DNA from: Archegozetes longisetosus
Taxonomy: Eukaryota > Arthropoda > Arachnida > Sarcoptiformes > Trhypochthoniidae
Direction: 5' to 3'
Assembly: GCA_018873245.2 (NCBI GenBank)
Contig: JAEMBT020000005.1
Location: 8,914,001 to 8,978,000, forward strand
Length of the DNA stretch: 64,000 nucleotides
The notes under the pieces: generated by a model
The model's input: the letters and a program-made list of their open reading frames with translations, nothing else
Database searches by the model: none
What the model was told of the DNA's origin: nothing
Made by a program: the position numbers and the translations under genes
Shown: one piece after another, positions 1-12,900 of the stretch
Layout: the number at the start of each line of letters is the position of its first letter
Numbering within the stretch: the first letter of the stretch is position 1

Positions 1-1783
1 TTGCACCAATTATCACAAAAATTTTCACCGAAAAAGTCAGCCCTGATAATGACTTATTAAAACATTAAGTTTAGGTATTTTCTTACTTCAAATTTCAGGT
101 TCTGAAGTGTTTTCAAGTTTTGCTTACACTAAAACAACTGATTAAAACAAATTTGAAGTAAAGAAAACATTTTCAATGCTGTCTTCCCAATTTATAGACA
201 TTGACTTTTAAGACATCCACCTTTATAGACAACCGATCGATAGACATTTTGCATCGTAGACTTTTCATTCCATAGGTTAATTTTTCGCTAATGGAGATTC
301 TGGTTATTAAGGAGATTGTTGATGTTAATTCTAATCAATCTAATTAAATGTAATTTTGAAAAATAATCACTTTCCCCTTGGTTGATTCAATGAAACTTAA
401 TTCAGACATAGTTTTCAGATAGATTAAACAAACTTTAACCAATCTATAAAATTCAGGTATAAATATGCAGAAGAATTCTAATTGAATAACAGATTAGTAT
501 ATTGAACTGAATAGACTCAAAATAAGATTCACTTCTTATTCAATTAAAAAAATAGTTGAATGGGTTTGCATTTTGCACGTGTTAAATACCTTAAATCTCA
601 TGATATTATAAGATTGGTAGATATGAGATTCAATGTGCTTCATTTTCAGTTTGATATACAATTATTTCAAATTTCTCAGATATGTGAATAAATTGAAAGA
701 ATTATTTTGAATATCTTAAAAATTTGTCCATCAAGTGAAATGTCTATAAAGTTTCTATCAATTGGGGTATAACCATTTTCGACACATAACTATATGAAAG
801 ATTTCCGTTAATTATATTTTAATCAGACAATAAATTTTAAAGAGAAAAATGTTCTCAAATTACACGAATACTTATTTTAGAGGAGAAAAATTTAAAAACT
901 TAGAAACAGTTAGATTTCAAGTTAGAATAACAAATACTAAGTCGTAAAATTTCGAATTCCAATAAACATTATCAAATTTTCATTCTTTATACTGATTTGT
1001 TGACAGAATTCAGTTTATTGTAGTGAAAGGTCGATTCCACAATAGTTCTTTGTCTTATTAATAGATTCTATATAGATAGTAGAACATTATAGAAGATCAT
1101 TCTTCTGTAATCCAAATATAAGATCTGAAGGATTCAAATCAATCGAAAAGTAAAGTTTGAGAGAACTAATAGTTTAGTGGAAGGTCTATAAGCATCAGAT
1201 GTCTCTAAATATCCAAAGATCACAAATCGGTTATATTAAGCACCGGTTGTTCAGTACTACGCATGACATCAGTCGTAAAGACTAGCGTTCGGCCTCACTC
1301 ACAGCTCAATCCACTCGAACCACAGCTGTAGAGTGAGATACCTTCGAATGCTCTATTATTCGTTAGAACAACTTATGCGTATTTTTCTGCTGCAAAACTT
1401 TTAACTTGTTTTAAATGAAAAACAGATTTATTGAAATCAAAGTGAAAGTTCTTAGCGGTTACTAAATGTTCTGTCAGTTCAGTCGAAATATACTTGCGAC
1501 AAATATGTGTTTTGAGTGAAAAACAATTGTCGAGTGTAAATGTGCGAAAATAAAATGATTTATAGTAGAAACTTAATGTTATCATCAAATGTGTGTAAGG
1601 ATTAAGTTTTGAGGACATCAGTTTTGAGGACATCAGTTTTGAGGACCAACACAGTAAAGCCTTTCTGCAAAGAGTTTTGAGTAAAAAGAAAATTTTTCCG
1701 TATTTTAGACCTTTTCTTAACGATTGGGCAAAAGTTGCTAACATCAGTTAAGCAAAACTCTAAGGATTAAAGTTTTTCAAGTA
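1..1783. other. Non-coding flank upstream of the putative Beat exon 1
   Basis: I see no exon supported by splice signals or protein similarity. The only notable structure is a short tandem repeat at about 1605-1646. An open frame on the minus strand at 1373-1744 is leucine, serine and lysine rich and runs through that repeat, so I do not call it a gene. If the exon at 1784 is the first Beat exon, this stretch should hold its promoter and 5' UTR, but I cannot point to a specific core element. Confidence 0.5.
1605..1646. repeat. 15-bp tandem repeat, about 2.8 copies
   Basis: The unit AGTTTTGAGGACATC is present twice in full and a third time in part, head to tail. A related GTTGAGGACATCA occurs again near 1938. 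It is a minor local tandem duplication with no sign of function. Confidence 0.8.
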
Positions 1784-1877
1784 ATGAAGAGTCGGACTTT
1801 AACGGTGCGAATAATGGTTTATCGCAACCTAAATGTGTTGCACAAGATTTTAATTATTCAAACACTACTTTGTTTTG
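1784..1877 (+). CDS. Putative Beat exon 1: signal peptide
   Basis: An ATG opens 31 codons with a hydrophobic core near the end (VLHKILIIQTLLCF), then a strong donor, TTTG|gtgagtc, in phase 1. The next recognised Beat exon at 16895 begins with two bases completing a codon, so the phases agree. In its favour are the leader-like composition, the good donor and the phase match. Against it is the distance of about 15 kb. A weaker alternative leader lies at about 11646 (MKTIGMYGIITAAIV, donor in the same phase). RNA-seq junction reads would decide between them. Confidence 0.5.
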
Positions 1878-4620
1878 GTGAGTCAAAAACTGCTCTTTTC
1901 TTACAAACCAAACCCAATGTTGCTTCTAAACTAACGTTGAGGACATCAAAAATGAAACCATGAGCTCTAGAATAAGCAAAACAACCAAACAATACAACAA
2001 TCGTTTAGTAGATTAGATTTTCAACAATATATACAATGTTTTTGGTGCGTTGTATGAGTTACACAATTTGAATACAGAGTCTTTTGTTGTTGGCTAAAGA
2101 GATGACACTTAAGTTATTGAAATAAGTCAGTCGAGTGTTTCTCACTGTTGAAAACTAGCGACTCGTTTACCAGTAGTAGAAGTGCGACAAATGAGCCATA
2201 AAACAATACGCACTTCATTCTAGAGATATATACAGCTGGGGATTAAATAAATATATACCACTTTTTTAGAGCACTATTTCACTGATTCTATGTTTGCCAA
2301 ATACTTCTCTTTATTGTTGTGCAACACTTTAACTTTTTAAAATCAACCAATTGCACAACACGTCAAATGTGGCACTTATCTCATCAACTTTTGTGTTGAT
2401 CGTCAAAATTGAAGACAATATACTCGTGATAATTGAGGCGTCAATTATTTTGTTTCAGATTCAATTTGGTATAACTTCTTTATGACCATGTTTGGCAAAT
2501 TTCAATCGTTTAAAGCTTTTTACTCAATCAAAAGTAGTCCAATTTGTGAATGAGTTCTTATCTCCTGATTGTTTTGTGATTATTTTGAGTTGAAACAAGT
2601 TTTTCACATTTTGTTTTCAAATATAATGATTTGATAATATGTTTGTTTGAATGAATACGATTAACAGATTATCTTTAGTTAGTATCCTCTGATAGAGATA
2701 TTTGAAAGAAAACGTGGCAAACGAGGACTGATTGTCTGTAATGGAACGTACAGAGTGTTCAGTAATATTGGTTTGTGTGAGACTATTATTTATTGCAACG
2801 TTTATTCATTATTCCATTAGATAAGAGTTAGATCTAGAAGCCTATACTTTACTTCAGAATAATGCATAGGAATAGATGTGAGAGATGTGCGATCCTATGC
2901 TTTCAAATTCATATTACGGACAGTCCGAACGAGTTCACAATTTTTCATATCGAGTCTAAACGACTTGACTGCTGAAGCCAGACCGATATTGTTGAGGCTG
3001 ACTCTCATATCGACTTATCCTAACCTAACTTTTTATGCTAAAAACGTAAATATGAGTTATGCATTTACTTCTAACATGACCATCTTCAACAATATCGGTT
3101 TTATTTAGTCAGTAAAGCATTATTAAGATCTACTCTTTGGATCTACACTTTGAATAAAACCAAAAATTATATGAATCGTTTGTATATCGTATTAATGAAA
3201 TGACTGTTCCTATAGAATAAAGATTTTGATAGAATCATTTTCTAAAAGACTAATCTAAAGGATCTACAAATGAAAATTGAGACGATCAAAATTGATTCAT
3301 AGTTATGATGACTTAAAATTAGAAATGGAATATAAAAATGAATTCCATAACAAATATATGAATCAATATGAAAGAAAATATAAATTTTGAGTTTTATTTT
3401 TAGTTTTGTATCAGACCTATTTGATTTATTTATTTATTTGATATGAGTATTTAGATATTTTTCAAATTTAGAAACTCTGAGCAAGGTTTTGGATCAATCA
3501 CATATTGACGATTATAGAGTCACAGCTCTATCTATCTGTTTGATCTGTTATGTCTGTTGATATCTACAAAAAAATAAATTCATATCTAGCTAATCGATAG
3601 GAAAAACGATAGTTTATTACAAGTTAGTTTATCCAAAGAAGAGCACAAAATATATAAATGAATGTCATAATATGTTCGAATATAGTGTCGCAAATTTTAC
3701 TAACTTTCAAAGTATATCATTACAGTTATTGCAGTTCTTTAATTAGTATTTTATTTTTAGGTTTTACAAAACTAATATTCATCTTAAATAGATGTAGCAC
3801 TTCAATAGTTTCAATCATTTCAATCCTGAATAAAAAGTTATTCCTTAAGAATATTGAGTACTCCTCTATTGAATTGAATGAAAGCTGTACTCGATTTGAT
3901 ACACTTTGGATTTGTTTGGAGACTAAGAAAACTTGAAATGTATGAAACAAGACGTTGGCTTAAAATTTGAGTTAAGTTCAGTGAGTAATAGGAGGCAGTC
4001 ATAACTTAATTAAGAGAGTAATCGCGCAAAAGTCAGTCGAACGAATAAAAGCTGAGGTAATATTTCGATAATTAGATTTATACAAGTTAATGGATGCAAT
4101 ATTACAAATATCCGCTCATTGTGTTCATTGTGTAATGCACCCAAAACTTTATATATTTATACATTATGTCAACTTTTGCAAAGCCAAACAAAATCTCTTT
4201 ACTCCTCCTCTGTTTTGTTTTCTTATAAAATCGCAAAATCTTTACTCAAATCCACACTTTAATAGAATATCAATTAATTATTAATTGAGAGCTACGACAA
4301 AATCAAAACATGTTATACAGAAATAACTTTGACGACAAACTCTTTTAGACTCCTTTTTATAAATAGATTGACTGAAAATTTATCGTAAAAACTACTAAAA
4401 GCAACGAAAAAAGCGGAAAATAATTGTGAAAATCATTGTGATTGTGATATGACCAATGATTTTGTGAGTAATTCTCGAATTGTTTTTAGAGTCGAATTTA
4501 GAGTGAAACATGAAAACATGCCATTTGTGTAAAATCAGAGACATGTCAGGCCTTTACAAAAAACTGATTGCGTTTAAATGCTTTTCAGAGAGTAGAAGAT
4601 AAGAGAGAAGGACAGAGACA

Positions 4621-4675
<55 letters not shown>

Positions 4676-6856
4676 AGAGGAGATGGAGAGCAATAAAAAC
4701 GATGCCTTTATGAGTAAATAAGAGAGAGGTATAGAAGAAGAGAAGAATGCAATTTATTTTTTGTTTGATTGTGTAATACTTAAACTCTGATTCGTAAGCG
4801 TTCGTAAGCAAAAGCTTTGAGTGCACTCTCGCAACAAAATATCTGTAAAGCATTTTTCAGGCCATGTCGTGCCTTTGGTGTTCGTTCAAAAATTTTGCTA
4901 AGAATCGCATCGGAAAATCAGTCGAACATTAGTTCTCATGCCCATTGTTTTGATGCCGATTCAGCAAAAAACTATTGTATATGACCTCAGGTAATATACG
5001 AGCGTATATATATATATATATATCGCTTATTACTTTGAAATATATGCACTCATTTCACTGTTGGCTTCACTTTTGGCTCTTGCCTTTTCTAATGACTAAA
5101 TTTATCATTCCGTCATTTCTTTATTCTAATTGTATTACTCTTTCAAAAAGTATTTGTTCGCATTGTTTCTCATTGTTTCTCACATCTGTATTATTTTACG
5201 TCAAATAATCGCATTTCATACTCTCTTTTAAAATTTGATTTGATTTAAATTGACTTAAATTCATACAATTCTAATAAACCTTATGAACGGAGCGTCTATT
5301 TTGTTTGAAACCTTTTCACATCAATTTGTTTTAAGGTGAGAATCAAAAACTTTGTTAAAACAAACTTCACTCTTTATAACAAAGTTGTTTCATATGAGAC
5401 AACATCTGAAAGCGTTCTAATCACAACTTATTACTAAATATCAAGTAATTGTCAAATTGTAAAGTTTTTACAGCATAGCTCATCACAAATGACATCAGCT
5501 TTTCTCTCAAAGTTTGAAAAATGAAGAATCGAAATGCCAAATATTATGCGATTAATATAAATATATGTGTGGAGCACATCATATTATTCTGATTGATAAC
5601 CAAATGATTAGAGGATTAAATGAATTCCAAATCTTAAAACATACTTTAATGGACACTATAAATATTTAGAGAATACGAAGGTATAAAAATGCATCGAATA
5701 ATTGGTACAAAATGTTCGAGTTAATAATTGATAGGAACTGTGTTTGAATGAAGAAAGTCGCAATAATCCATATTTTAGTGATCTGCGAATTACTGTCTAT
5801 CTATTGAATAATTGTTTTGAATAATAAATGATTTTTAGGCCAATATTGCGAATAAGGCCATCGATTAGTGCTTTTGCTCTGTTTTTGCACTAAAAGCAGA
5901 GACTAGTTTTGCTTAAATTTGTTTCGCGAGTTTTGTCATAAGTTAAGATCGAAGTTTGGCGATGTCTTTGGCCGATGCCGTCAAATGAGGTAAAATACCT
6001 AAAGTGGGAGTATATCTGACTGCAAATTAATGCTCTGCGACCCCATTGTATCCGTCGCTTAACGAGAAAATAGATTTCTTTTCGACTCGCATTTCAGTTT
6101 GATTTTATAAAACCAGAAAAGATTTTCGAGTCAAAACCAAAATAGGTTTTGCAGGCAAAACTAGAATGACTTCAGAAGTACAAAACTGTTTTAGCAGATA
6201 TCCGCTATTCAATTACATTTAATCGGGTCTTATGGGATAAAGTGATGGAATGCAAAATATGCAATTATAGAGTAGACAATACTTCGCTTATCCATAGGAA
6301 ATAGTGATAATCTAACCTAACCTAACCCAACTTAATCTAATCTAATCTAATTTTTATTTTTGTTTTTATAGTAGTTGTTGAGGAATGTGGCAAAGCCTAA
6401 AAGTACGATTTGACTGAATTCTAGTGATTGATTTAGAGTGACTGCTCCAATGCAACTGTAATGCCATCGTTTTCCAGTTCCCAGTAGACTAACTTTTTTG
6501 AATATCACATATATAGCTATGGGTTATATAAGAGTTTTTGCATTTTTAAAATTAGATCCCAATAATGCAATGCCAGTAACAGCTCTTATCTAAAAGACCG
6601 ATATCTACCTTTCCAGCCATAAAATTACAATCAAATTGCATGTTATAAATTAATAATTAGAACCAACAATTTGAAACAAAAATTAAGTTACTTTAAAAAT
6701 CAATTCATAATTAATGATTTGAATTCATATTCATCTCGTCACTATATTGACACACAATCCAAATACTAATTAAGTTTGGATTAACAATTCGTCAAAAGTT
6801 GCTTTTAATCAAGTGCAACATTTAATGTCAATAAAAGTTATTATTTTCAAATCCTA

Positions 6857-6914
<58 letters not shown>

Positions 6915-9900
6915 ATGAAATCTATTTAACATAAGATTGAAAGACAGAAAACAGTTTGGATTCGTGTCTTTTAGTGCTTAGAGAAATGATAATTTTCTTT
7001 CGATAAAAATTATATAAAATATTAAACGTATTCTTTACATTCAAAGTAAAGGTGCGGACAGTCATAAAAGTTAGCTTTACTGTTGTATAATAGCTTTGCG
7101 AACGCATAGTTCACACTAAGGCTGACACAGACTTGTGTTTGCTTTTTGTATGTTTGCTGTCGTTTTCATCACTCGTTTTCATTACTTTCGGCTATGGATT
7201 CGAAGCAACAAAAAATTAACAAAACAATAACAATCAAATAGTCATATCAAATGATGTCAGATGATGTCAAATGACGACAAGCTCTGAAAATAGCTTTACT
7301 TAATTATTATTAAGAATATGAAAGATTAAAAATACGAAAAGCGCTGACCTGAAAACCGAATGTATTTGTTTGCCCCGTACTTACTCCTCTGTAAAAGAAG
7401 TGACAAATCTTCAAGGAAATCATTTTACAGCTGATAGGCTTTGCACTGATAGGCTTTGTACTGATATAAACGCACACATTGTGTATAAGATAAGTCAGTA
7501 TTACTTAAGGCATTTTGTTTGAAACTGTCTTAAAGATAGTTATGTGGCTTTGCTTTCACTTCAATATTAAGTCAAACAGGAATTGAAGTCCAAACCATTG
7601 TCTTATTCAACGATCAAAACCATAAAATCAATACAAAATCGTTTGACTATTGCTATCGAGTTGAATGAGTTATTGTGATCTATTCGTAGTTTAGTATTTA
7701 GTGACATATAGTTTGGAAGCAATACTGACAACAGATCACAGAATCCCTATCGGTTTGACCCAAACTCATTTCTTAGGCTAAGGGACTATTGAATAGGAAT
7801 TTTGCTCAGAGCTAAAGAACATCATTTTTGAAATATGGGTTCAAGATTTATTTGATAACAAAACGAATAATGTTTCGTTTGAGTCGCACTCACAAAGCAA
7901 AGGCGTCCTAACATTGGATAACATTTTATTGTTGTGGTGCTTGTCGTGCGACAGAATTGTCATTGTTGTGGATTACGCTGTGGTTTATGTTGTAGTTTTT
8001 GTTGTTCGTGCTGTACAGCTGTAAAGATTCACAGACACTCCGAGCCGATTAAATTATTTCATATTATATTATGAGATTCTCGAATCATCCATAAAGAAAC
8101 TTATTCTCACTTATTCTACTTATTCTACTTATTTTGTTTACTTTTTGTTGTGATCCTCCAGTGGGACGAAACGAACTGCCATTAATTAACTTCTGATGAT
8201 TCTTAAACATTTTCTTTACTCATATTACGAGTTATATCTATACTGATAAAGAATAAAAATAATTATTGCAGAGTTTAATAAATAACTTGCAGTACTTCCA
8301 GAGATGTATTCAAAAATTTCACTTCTGTTAAGATTTTGGATATCAAATAGTGTTATTTGCGAACATATTTGTTCAAAAACTGGTCTAAGATTAATATCTG
8401 ACTTTAAAAATAGGTTTATTTTCATGTGATTGACTAGAACCCAAGATTTGATTGATTTTATCAATTTGTGCAACTTCTGTGCCAAATGAAATCCTTATTT
8501 CTGATTACATTTTACTTACAAAAGGGTGAAGTCCTGAATGAAGTCCTGAATCAACTTCTGATTGCGAGTAAAAGCAGAAAATTAGTGAAAGTAAACCAAA
8601 AATTTTGAAGACAAAAACCAAAACCTATGAGTTGAACTCTAAATTACGAAAACGATGTCGTACCCAATAAAAGATTGGGTTTTGAGCTTTAAAAACATTT
8701 GATGTGAAGAATACACATGACAAGAAAAAAGATATCATAAGTTTTGTTCACTTTATATTATGATTGATCAAAGATGAATTTGTTTCAATTACTTTATCAT
8801 AAAAGCAATGCCTCGAGGATATTGAATTCAAAATTAAATATTTGAAACTTTACAGATAGAAAAATGTCAGAAATAAGCTTAATATAAGATTCCATATCGA
8901 TGTCAGTAACTCGTACTTAACAAACTAGATTTTCATAAAACTAAATAATTTGAAGATTTTCGAGTCATTCAAGCAGAAAACTGTATATAAATTCAAACGA
9001 GATTTGGTGAATAGCGTGCGGCCAAACGCCTGGATACAATTGATTTGGGAGTGCGATCTAATCATTTCGTTAGCTTTAAGTGTATAACAATCTTAAGTTT
9101 GTTGCTTTGATCGCAAAAATTGCATTAACTCAAACAAACTATTTTCTAAAGTTTTGGTTTTTCAGACAAAAGTTGATTTACTGCACAAATCAATTGAAGT
9201 GAAATGGACTTAACTTCATTTCGAAATCCAATACATTAGTAATGAGAAGAAATGAGTAAATTACGAGTCCCAATGGATAAAAGGTTTAAATTTAAGAAAT
9301 TCTATGCGACATCACAATCAACAAAGTCAACAAAAGAGAGATATAAGAAAGAAGCGAACATAGAAATAGTTTTACATATCCCGCATCGAAATGTGTTAAT
9401 CAAACTTTGAGCAAATGTAAACTTTGAGAAACTTTTAGTTTCTTATGATAAAAAAGAGGAAACAATTTTGATCACAATTTTGATCAATATTATTGTAGAC
9501 TAAACTAAATAAGGAAACAATAGGAAGAATAGGGAGAGTTTGACGATCAGAGCTTGAAAATTGTGTACCAAAAGATGTATTTTGACAGTCAAGTGTTGAA
9601 GTGTTGGATGTCTTGACGATAGGCACAAACACGAAACCGAAACAGACATTGATTTGCAGGTGAAGGCACGTTAAATATATGGCCAAATTTGGTGTTTCAT
9701 TTATTATGACCCCCTCCACACCCGTCCACATCGATAATGGCTTTTTGAACCATTTATAACCGAATTGACGTATTCTTACACAACATCTACAATATTACTC
9801 GTGCCATACATATAACGGCACACATAAGAGCACACATATAACACACACATTCCCGTTATGTATCAACAATACCACTACTCTTAGCACTAAAAACTTTTAC

Positions 9901-12900
9901 ATTACAACTACTCTATACTTACCACATATACGCCATGCCAAAGATTAATAGCTTTAATCATTCACTACAATTGAATGAATGGCAAATCTGCGAATCATTT
10001 TCTTTAACAATGATCAACATTAATATCCAAATTAATCATGAATTAGATCTAAGCGAATAACAGCATTACTGAAGTAGACCGTAAGTTATACAATATATTT
10101 ATTCCCTGCTGTTTTCAAATATTTTCTTTCTCTCACTTTCGATCTGAACTGAACTAAACTGAACTGAACCCTACCCACAGATGAAAGCTTTATAAACAAA
10201 GATTTAGTGTAGGGAGTAGTGAGAAATTCACTTTTATCTCATGTATTATGACTTATGATTCCCAGTTTTGGTTAGTGGCCAACTCTTAATAGTCTACTGA
10301 TATTTCGGTTTCGTTCTTTCGCCTTAACTTATTTTTGGAAAAGTCAACCGAATATCAATTGAATCATAAGTTTGTTTCCCTGTATTTTATTTGAAACATC
10401 AAAAACAGTCACAAAGTGGTCACAATTGACTCGTGCAGTACTACTGCTCTTCCATATTTTACATTATTTATCAAGTTTTTCATAAGGTATGTGACGCCTC
10501 ATCCCCTAAACAACATTCCCGCGTCGCTTTCACTTTGAACTACTTAGATTTCGATTCAATCGTGATCATCGCTTCCACACTATTCATCATTTGTCCACAA
10601 GTCATTACAAATGATTTATCGACTTTTGCTTATTCAAATTTCAGATGTTTTGCTTATCTCATTTCGATTGTAAACAATAAGTTCAAGTTTATTAACATTC
10701 GATTCGTTAGTTTATCAGAAAATATCATTTTGAGTAAAACTACAGAAACTAATTGAATAATTATCTGAAATGGTTAATAAAAAAGATAGTAAACTAATAA
10801 AGTTACATAATTTGATGCAAATCTATGGAATTTAATAAAGAATTTAATAAAAGCGGTCATATATAGAGAAGAAAGCGATCGGCCCCTAAAATAACAAACT
10901 TATGGTATTTACTTATTTTAATATTCTGGTCGCACAAAACATATATAATATTTGGTGCATTCAGTCATTGAGTGAGAGTCAGAGTCAGGTATTGTAGAAT
11001 CAGAAGCAAAACAATTTTATACAGTACTCATCAAAATTGATGACAACCTCTAAATTCCAGTATTTGTTCAAAATCAAGTTCTGACCGTTCGCTCAAACCT
11101 ATTACAGTGAAACCTGTTCAACTGGGCGTGTAGTTAGGTCGTTTTAAAAATAATTAACAACTAAACTATACTTTCCCATAGCACTTTTATGCTGTTTTAA
11201 ATAACCCTTTAAGTCAATGTGAAAGTTATGCAGTTTTACTGTAGAATCAATTTTAACTGAAATTCTATTTTTCTAGATTTGAATGGATAGCGGTTTAATT
11301 TGCAAATATGTACATAAACTTTATTAGTTATAATTGAAATCAATTTAAAAACTCATCAAATCATACTTTCAATAAAGTAAGGCAATAAAACATATCTTCA
11401 TTTTTTTACTATCTTGCATTATGTCACTCAAGTCAGAAATGTTTTTCAATTCAAGTTTGCAAACAAATCTTCAACACAAAAGTAAAACGGCAGACATTAC
11501 ATGACTTGTGGCAAATCAAAATGTATTGAAAGCTAGAACTTTTCAAAACGAAAGAATATTGTGCTAGAAGTAAGTTTAGGTCGGGCTGAGTTGAGTTAGG
11601 TTGGGTTAAATATTATTTTAAGGACTTTTGCTACAGACTGTAAAAATGAAAACTATTGGAATGTATGGTATTATTACTGCAGCGATAGTGTGTAAAATAT
11701 TGTGCAACGAAAAAAATAGACTTTCAGTCGTTTTGTATTTGTTTGAAGTCGCAAAACTAATTTCCGCTCTCTTTCTGTCTCTCTCTTTATTATAATTCGA
11801 TAGAAGTACAAACTTTTACTTATGTGACTCGCATTTCTTATTTTTTGTTCGCTCGCTGTTTGACAAAAATTTTTTCTTTCAACAAAACGTATGCATTCAT
11901 TTTTTGCACATTTTTGCACATTTTGTGCACACTTTTTGCACACTTGCATTTTGACTGAAAATATTTGCGATTCAGTTATCGTTGTTTCGTATTAGACAAC
12001 GATTTGTGTTGTAATTGAATTGACGCACATATCTATCATAATGTGATGAACCATTAACACAAACATTGCCTGAAATAATAATAAAAAGTGTTGTGTTTTC
12101 TTAATAAAGTTTAGATTTGGTATCATATCTATTGTGTGTTAAGCTTGTTTTTTTATCTGGAAAAAACATTCGAGCGTCTCTTCTACAAACTCATTACAAT
12201 TTTCACTTTGACACCAGTTATAAATGATTGAATTGTGTAATCATTTATTTATAATTATGGTTCAAATTCTTAGCTCAACAAAAATAATGTCTTACTTTGT
12301 TAAAGGAGTTCAGTATTGATCACAATTGGGCAGCACATAAATGAAAGCTAAGCATTAGATTTATAATATTTGATGTAATGAGCACTCTATAAGTCGGTAT
12401 AAATTCGTAATTAGAGTGCTTTTCAATGGACTCTCTGTTCATTGAAATGATTTTGCAAAATAACAATAATTGTGGTGCTCATTAATAAGTGAATGCGGCA
12501 AATATTACAGCAATTAATCTTCTCATTCAACTATTAATCACTAGAATAGGATTTCATTTTTTATCCTTTTTATGTCGAAACTTTTGCCACAATATGTATA
12601 TATATGACTGCTATATATATGACTACTATATATGACTTCGATATAGACCACAGTATAGACTACAATATGTGGCGACGGTTTATAGCGTTCGTGTTTCATT
12701 ATAATTATATGCGTTTCAAATTTTGTCTTTCCGTCTATTTGTCTCTTCTTTTTATTACTTGTGATTAGTTGAGCACAACTCGCATAAAACCTTTTCCTAT
12801 CATTTCATCGAACTATCAAATCATTTCTAATCTTTTTGTTCAAACCGTTTGTTTAATTTAATTGTAAATTGTTTTTGTTTTAATTTTACTTCTTTTTGTC

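Noticed and set aside
1373-1744. 123-codon minus-strand open frame
   Set aside because: The longest frame in the first 10 kb, but it runs through a 15-bp tandem repeat, has no splice context and resembles no family.
4554-4853. 99-codon minus-strand frame with a Ser-Leu run
   Set aside because: Created by the GA microsatellite at 4624-4672.
8225-8485. 86-codon minus-strand frame containing KSWVLVNHMKINLFLKS
   Set aside because: Faintly like the non-LTR reverse-transcriptase 'WL..NKL..N' segment, but nothing else fits.
9435-9731. 98-codon minus-strand frame with several cysteines
   Set aside because: No signal peptide, splice sites or recognisable spacing; composition fits AT-rich noise.
10433-10756. 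107-codon plus-strand frame
   Set aside because: No domain, no start context and no splice support.
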